Below are positions 13,523 to 16,306 of a DNA stretch of 16,306 bases, in pieces. Source of the DNA: an uncultured Oscillibacter sp. (GTDB lineage Bacteria > Bacillota > Clostridia > Oscillospirales > Oscillospiraceae); the NCBI GenBank assembly GCA_910588175.1, contig CAJUQQ010000045.1:1-16306 (forward strand), written 5' to 3'. The notes below the pieces were generated by a model. That model saw only the letters and a list, made by a program, of their open reading frames with translations, ran no database searches and had not been told where the DNA came from. Every line of letters starts with the position of its first letter. The first letter of the stretch is position 1. The translations under genes and the position numbers were made by a program.

Positions 13523-13957
13523 TTATGTCTCCTGGGCCCGTTCCGCCATCCGCTTTCGGTCCACGCAGAAATAGGTGAAGACCCCTGTGGCCAGCACCCC
13601 TCCGGCCTCGTCGGTGATTTCCACGTCCACCAGCACCGTCGACCTTCCCCGGTGCCGGACCCGCCCCGCCGCCCGGATGACCCCATGGGCCCGGTTGTCC
13701 AGAAAGTGCAGGTCCCCGTGCTGGGTGACATAGTGCCGCCCGTCGCTGTGGGCCGCGGTGCCGGCGGCGTCGTCCGCCATGGTGTACAGCGCCCCGCCGT
13801 GGACCATTCCGTAGGGATTCCGGCTCTCCGGGCGGATGTCCAGGCGGTAGACCACAAGGTCCCGCTCCGCCGATTCCAGCTGGATGGAATTGTAATCCGT
13901 AAAGGCGTTGGGCCCCAGCTTCAACGCCTCCAGACGGCGCTTTTCCATATCCTCCAT
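13523..13957 (-). CDS. PaaI-type hotdog-fold thioesterase
   Basis: 144 aa, a normal length for a single hotdog domain. NPYGMVHGGALYTMADDAAGTAA (about 50-72) is the PaaI/YbgC-like active-site helix: HGG followed by an acidic residue in the long helix, which in this family polarises water for acyl-CoA hydrolysis. It continues with VTQHGDLHFLDNRAHGVIRAAGRVRHRGRSTVLVDVEITDEAGGVLATGVFTYF, the strand core. The physiological acyl-CoA is unknown. A longer frame starts at 14149, but it crosses this gene's promoter; the ATG at 13957 has AGGAGG just upstream. It has its own promoter divergent from arsR and a strong terminator, so it is monocistronic. Confidence 0.9.
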   Translation of the reverse strand: MEDMEKRRLEALKLGPNAFTDYNSIQLESAERDLVVYRLDIRPESRNPYGMVHGGALYTMADDAAGTAAHSDGRHYVTQHGDLHFLDNRAHGVIRAAGRVRHRGRSTVLVDVEITDEAGGVLATGVFTYFCVDRKRMAERAQET

Positions 13958-14069
13958 AAAACGTCCTCCTGACTGTGTTGTCGATTTGAGCGGGCTCCCG
14001 CTTTTCCCACGGACGGCGGGGGCCGCGTCTGTAAGGCCCTCCTTAAGAAGCGGCAAACAAAACAGCGTC

Positions 14070-14098
14070 AGTATACCATACCCCAAGTCCCTTTTCAA
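14070..14098 (-). promoter_or_regulatory. promoter of the thioesterase gene
   Basis: On the minus strand TTGAAA (14098-14093), 17 bases, TATACT (14075-14070). The leader is about 105 bases and rich in short GC stems. Confidence 0.75.
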
Positions 14099-14118
14099 CT
14101 TTTTTAAAAAGGGACTTG
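14084..14118. repeat. 12-bp inverted repeat between divergent promoters
   Basis: CAAGTCCCTTTT (14084-14095) and AAAAGGGACTTG (14107-14118), exact arms, 11-base centre. The arms overlap the -35 boxes of both the thioesterase and arsR promoters, so a bound protein could touch both. Confidence 0.65.
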
Positions 14119-14143
14119 ACAACGGAGGCGAAGCGGCTATAAT
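14116..14143 (+). promoter_or_regulatory. arsR operon promoter
   Basis: TTGACA (14116-14121), 16 bases, TATAAT (14138-14143): near-consensus, as expected for an operon held off by a repressor. Confidence 0.85.
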
Positions 14144-14173
14144 GAACATATGAACACTCGTTCAATTGTTCAT
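14143..14173. promoter_or_regulatory. ArsR/SmtB-type operator
   Basis: Half-sites TGAACA at 14143-14148 and 14151-14156, then TTCA (14161-14164) and TGTTCA (14167-14172). The ATATGAACA...TTCAT pattern is typical of SmtB/CadC/CzrA operators and covers the transcription start. A related ATATGAACATAT lies at 14578-14589. Confidence 0.7.
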
Positions 14174-14191
14174 TTGAAAGGGGGAAGAACC

Positions 14192-14554
14192 ATGGAGGAC
14201 CTCTACAATGTGGAGTGCTGCGACTTCATTCACGCCCACGAGGACATCGTGGAGAAGGTCCGGCATCAGCTGCCGGGGGAGGATACGCTCTATGACTTGA
14301 CGGAGCTGTTCCGCATTTTCGGGGACTCTACCCGGGTCCGCATCCTCTACGTGCTCTTTGAGGCGGAGATGTGCGTCTGCGACATCGCGGCCCTGCTGGG
14401 GCTCACCCAGTCGGCCGTCTCCCACCAGCTCCGGGCTCTGAAAAACGTCCGGCTGGTGAAGTCCCGCCGGGAGGGCAAAACCGTGTTCTACTCTCTGGCG
14501 GACGACCACGTGAAGACCATCATCAACCAGGGGTTGGAGCACGTCCGCGAGTGA
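14192..14554 (+). CDS. ArsR/SmtB-family metal-sensing repressor
   Basis: 120 aa winged-helix repressor that leaves DNA when metal binds. The DNA-reading helix is LTQSAVSHQLRALKNVRLVKSRREGKTVFYSL (71-102). Two metal sites are visible. One is an alpha-3N site, C61 and C63 in CVCDIA with N-terminal C9, C10 and nearby H14/H16, as in CadC. The other is an alpha-5 site, D104, H106, H117 and E120 (DDHVKTIINQGLEHVRE), as in SmtB/CzrA. Having both points to soft (Cd/Pb) and Zn/Co sensing, but which site is used cannot be told. A longer frame from 14150 crosses the operator; the ATG at 14192 has AAAGGGGG upstream. It likely controls itself and the HMA - methyltransferase - ATPase genes that follow. Confidence 0.93.
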   Translation: MEDLYNVECCDFIHAHEDIVEKVRHQLPGEDTLYDLTELFRIFGDSTRVRILYVLFEAEMCVCDIAALLGLTQSAVSHQLRALKNVRLVKSRREGKTVFYSLADDHVKTIINQGLEHVRE

Positions 14555-14577
14555 TCCTGTTTTCCCTATGCGAAGCC

Positions 14578-14589
14578 ATATGAACATAT
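14578..14589. promoter_or_regulatory. second ArsR-like half-site pair
   Basis: ATATGAACATAT between the arsR stop and the HMA ribosome site (AGGAGG, 14591-14596). It matches the operator core before arsR and may be a second, weaker binding site inside the operon. Confidence 0.45.
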
Positions 14590-14605
14590 CAGGAGGAAGA
14601 TTTTT

Positions 14606-14824
14606 ATGAAAAAGCGTTTCAAGCTCACCGACCTGGACTGTGCCAACTGCGCCGCGAAAATGGAGGAGGCCATCAAAAAAATCAACGGAGTTCATGACGC
14701 CACCGTCAGCTTTATGGCCCAGAAAATGACCGTGGACGCGGAAGACGCCCGGTTTGACGACATCATGAAAGAGGTTGTGGCCGTCTGCAAAAAGGTGGAG
14801 CCCGACTGCGTCATCAACCTTTGA
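14606..14824 (+). CDS. stand-alone HMA heavy-metal-binding protein
   Basis: 72 aa, one ferredoxin-like HMA domain. The metal loop LDCANCAAKMEEA has C12 and C15 (CxxC), and INGVHDATVSFMAQKMTVD follows as in the N-terminal domains of P1B ATPases. Such proteins carry a soft metal ion to the pump. The ATPase gene at 15609 starts without an HMA domain of its own, so this protein probably provides it as a separate subunit. AGGAGG lies nine bases before ATG. The stop overlaps the next gene's TTG start by four bases. The metal is likely Zn, Cd or Pb from the sensor's residues; copper is less likely but not excluded. Confidence 0.93.
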   Translation: MKKRFKLTDLDCANCAAKMEEAIKKINGVHDATVSFMAQKMTVDAEDARFDDIMKEVVAVCKKVEPDCVINL

Positions 14825-15456
14825 GCACCTTTTGGGACCGGTGGGCCCGGTTTTATGACTGCGCCCAATGGAGCAACCGGCGGGTCAACGCCGCCGCCGC
14901 GGCCCGGACGGCGGAGCGGATTCCCGCCGGAGCCAGGGTGCTGGACTGCGCCGCCGGAACGGGGCTTTTTTCCCTGGCGGCGGCGGAACAGGCCGGCTTC
15001 GTTCTCTGCACGGACCTGTCGGAGGCCATGCTGGAACAGGCGAGGCGAAAGGCCCGCCGCCGGGGGCTGGCCAACCTGGACTTTGCCCGCCGGGACCTGA
15101 CCGCCCTGCCGGACCCGGACGGCGCTTTCGACGCGGTGATCGCCGCCAACGTGCTCCATCTGCTCCCGGCGCCGGAACAGGCGGTCCGGGAGCTTTGGCG
15201 GGTGACCGCCCCAGGGGGGCGGCTCCTTCTGCCCACCTATCTCCAGGGAAAGGCGGGGACGGCCTACGGGACCATGATCCGGATTTACCAGGGAGTGGGC
15301 TTTCACTACGAGCACGCCTTCACCCCCGAGACCTACCGGACGCTGTTTGAGCGCCTGAACCTGGGCCGGGTGACGGTGGAGGTAATCCCCGGCCGTCTGC
15401 CCGTGGGACTGGCGGTGCTGCAAAAGCCCGTGGAACCTTCCGGCGGTCCCTTCTGA
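14821..15456 (+). CDS. class I SAM-dependent methyltransferase in a metal operon
   Basis: 211 aa. Motif I is VLDCAAGTGLFSLAAAEQAG (about 40-59), then the acidic loop LCTDLSEAMLEQARRKA, DGAFDAVIAANVLHLLPAPEQAVRELWRVTAPGG (motifs II-III), as in UbiE/Coq5-like small-molecule methyltransferases. The start is TTG at 14821, with its TTGA overlapping the HMA stop, so translation depends on coupling; no ATG lies earlier in frame. Placement between metal carrier and efflux ATPase suggests a part in metal or metalloid handling. It is not a clear ArsM: the usual conserved Cys set of ArsM is missing (few Cys, none paired). Substrate unknown. The last residues (VEPSGGPF) are not conserved in my reading. 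Confidence 0.87.
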   Translation: MSTFWDRWARFYDCAQWSNRRVNAAAAARTAERIPAGARVLDCAAGTGLFSLAAAEQAGFVLCTDLSEAMLEQARRKARRRGLANLDFARRDLTALPDPDGAFDAVIAANVLHLLPAPEQAVRELWRVTAPGGRLLLPTYLQGKAGTAYGTMIRIYQGVGFHYEHAFTPETYRTLFERLNLGRVTVEVIPGRLPVGLAVLQKPVEPSGGPF

Positions 15457-15460
15457 ACGC

Positions 15461-15540
15461 AAAAAAGTAAGCTCCCCGCCCTAACGAAGCACAGGGAGCC
15501 TACCGGCGCAGCGAAGGCGGCATGGCCACCCTCTATGCTG
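15461..15540 (-). ncRNA. candidate small RNA, opposite strand to the metal operon
   Basis: About 80 bases on the minus strand between a good promoter and a terminator. From 5' to 3': GGCAGCAT / ATGCCGCC hairpin (15542-15535 with 15523-15516, one A-C mismatch), a short linker, then GTAGGCTCCC / GGGAGCTTAC (15503-15494 with 15476-15467), directly followed by TTTTTT (15466-15461). No open frame of note inside. The family is not recognised. Because the transcript is antisense to the gap between methyltransferase and ATPase, it could pair with the operon mRNA. Existence of the RNA is inference. Confidence 0.5.
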
Positions 15541-15545
15541 CCTCC

Positions 15546-15574
15546 AGTATAGCAGAACCAAACGAGAAAATCAA
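15546..15574 (-). promoter_or_regulatory. minus-strand promoter of the small-RNA candidate
   Basis: TTGATT (15574-15569), 17 bases, TATACT (15551-15546) on the minus strand, pointing into the hairpins. It lies 35 bases before the ATPase start codon on the other strand. Confidence 0.6.
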
Positions 15575-15608
15575 GCGGAAGAACCGCACCTTCAAGGAGG
15601 CGTTTCCC

Positions 15609-16306
15609 ATGAACAACCTCACCCGCAAGCAGCGGAAAATGCTCTATCGAATCCTTCTGGCGGCGGCGCTGCTGATCGCGGTCAAGCTGCTGCCCGCTCT
15701 GTTTCCGGTCCCCCGGTGGATGGAAATCCCGCTGTACCTGGCCCCTTACCTCATCATCGGCTGGGACGTGCTCTGGAAGGCCGTCCGCAACATCTTAAAC
15801 GGCCAGGTCTTTGACGAGAACTTCCTCATGGCTCTGGCCACCGTGGGGGCCTTCGCCACCGGGGAGTACGCCGAGGCCGTCTTCGTCATGCTCTTCTACC
15901 AGACCGGCGAGCTCTTCCAGGACTACGCTGTGGGCAAGTCCCGCCAGTCCATCGCCGCCCTCATGGACATCCGCCCCGACACCGCCAACCTGGAGCTGGA
16001 GGACGGCTCCCTGGAGGAGGTGGACCCGGAGGACGTGGAGGTGGGCTCCGTGGTGGTGGTCCGCCCCGGCGAGCGGGTTCCCCTGGACGGCGAGGTGCTG
16101 GAGGGCGTGTCCGCCCTGGACACCGCCGCCCTCACCGGCGAGTCCGCGCCCCGGGACGTAGGCCCCGGCGACCCGGTTATTAGCGGCTGCGTGAACCAGT
16201 CCGGACTGCTTCGGGTCAAGGTCACCAAGCCCTGCGAGGAGTCCACCGTGTCCAAAATCCTGGACCTGGTGGAGAACGCCGGGGAGAAAAAGGCCGCCAG
16301 CGAGAA
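15609..16306 (+). CDS. P1B-type heavy-metal-translocating ATPase, cut by window end
   Basis: 232 residues visible of a protein normally over 600. Seen: a first membrane helix MLYRILLAAALLIAVKLLPALF (11-32), further helices at about 40-60, 72-84 and 88-104, then GKSRQSIAALMDIRPDTANL (109-128), VGSVVVVRPGERVPLDGEVLEG (145-166) and the actuator loop DTAALTGESAP with TGES at 176-179. This is the ZntA/CadA group of metal exporters. There is no N-terminal HMA domain; the separate HMA protein at 14606 likely stands in. The CPC metal site and DKTGT lie beyond the window, so the ion cannot be read here. AAGGAGG precedes ATG. The ATPase is the last visible gene of the arsR operon, after a 152-base gap. 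Confidence 0.95.
   Translation, partial: MNNLTRKQRKMLYRILLAAALLIAVKLLPALFPVPRWMEIPLYLAPYLIIGWDVLWKAVRNILNGQVFDENFLMALATVGAFATGEYAEAVFVMLFYQTGELFQDYAVGKSRQSIAALMDIRPDTANLELEDGSLEEVDPEDVEVGSVVVVRPGERVPLDGEVLEGVSALDTAALTGESAPRDVGPGDPVISGCVNQSGLLRVKVTKPCEESTVSKILDLVENAGEKKAASE

Noticed and set aside
13958..14149. Upstream extension of the thioesterase
   Set aside because: It runs across the gene's own -10/-35 and leader hairpins; AGGAGG marks 13957.
15461..15545. NiCo or other metal riboswitch on the plus strand before the ATPase
   Set aside because: Contains ACAGG- and GCAG-like pieces, but I could not assemble the conserved core; the T-run and promoter fit a minus-strand RNA better. A covariance search would decide.
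1..16306. CRISPR array, tRNA, rRNA, integrase or transposase
   Set aside because: No regular spaced repeats, no cloverleaf or conserved rRNA text, and no recombinase motifs in any frame.

Overview
The window reads as chromosome of a GC-rich, spore-forming Clostridia bacterium, most likely Oscillospiraceae (Flavonifractor/Lawsonibacter/Oscillibacter-like). This is inferred from the strong C/G third-position bias, AGGAGG-type ribosome sites, sigma-A-like promoters, a spoIIR gene, tandem Spo0A boxes, and families common in gut Firmicutes (DUF1836, DegV, DUF1576, an SLH protein). No taxon-specific marker was available to test this.

Layout. (1) 1-588: a partial minus-strand coding fragment runs off the left edge, then a gene-free stretch with three back-to-back perfect hairpins and a fourth related one. 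(2) 589-2992: plus-strand operon DUF1836 - degV - prmA, closed by a run of strong hairpins. (3) 3245-5130: two minus-strand genes with separate promoters, a secreted SLH protein and a flavodoxin-fold oxidoreductase. (4) 5303-8910: thiI and cinA, separated by a small accessory island. The island holds a divergent pair (82-aa DUF6809-like protein and XRE regulator) with an operator-like dyad over the promoter, bracketed by two inverted, diverged copies of a structured intergenic repeat. (5) 9024-9611: monocistronic PIN/NYN-like nuclease gene with strong promoter and terminator. (6) 9690-12773: a sporulation-flavoured cluster of tandem Spo0A boxes, a histidine-kinase-like protein without the phospho-acceptor His, a DUF1576 membrane protein, and spoIIR. 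(7) 12905-13383: an AT-rich DUF7000-like gene broken by a one-base frameshift in a T-run. (8) 13523-13957: minus-strand PaaI-type thioesterase. (9) 14116-16306: metal-resistance operon of ArsR/SmtB repressor, stand-alone HMA metallochaperone, SAM methyltransferase and the start of a P1B-type ATPase (cut by the window end). An unannotated promoter-hairpin-terminator unit lies on the opposite strand just before the ATPase.

How they work together. The metal operon is coherent: sensor, carrier and efflux pump, with ATATGAACA-type sites before both arsR and the HMA gene. The kinase-like/DUF1576/spoIIR cluster suggests Spo0A-timed expression leading into sigma-E activation. Most other genes are housekeeping (tRNA thiolation, ribosome methylation, NMN salvage). 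The most novel-looking items are the minus-strand small-RNA candidate at 15461-15540, the inverted structured repeats around the XRE island, the Spo0A-box-preceded His-less kinase, and the hairpin cluster at 144-309. No CRISPR array, tRNA, rRNA or transposase was seen.
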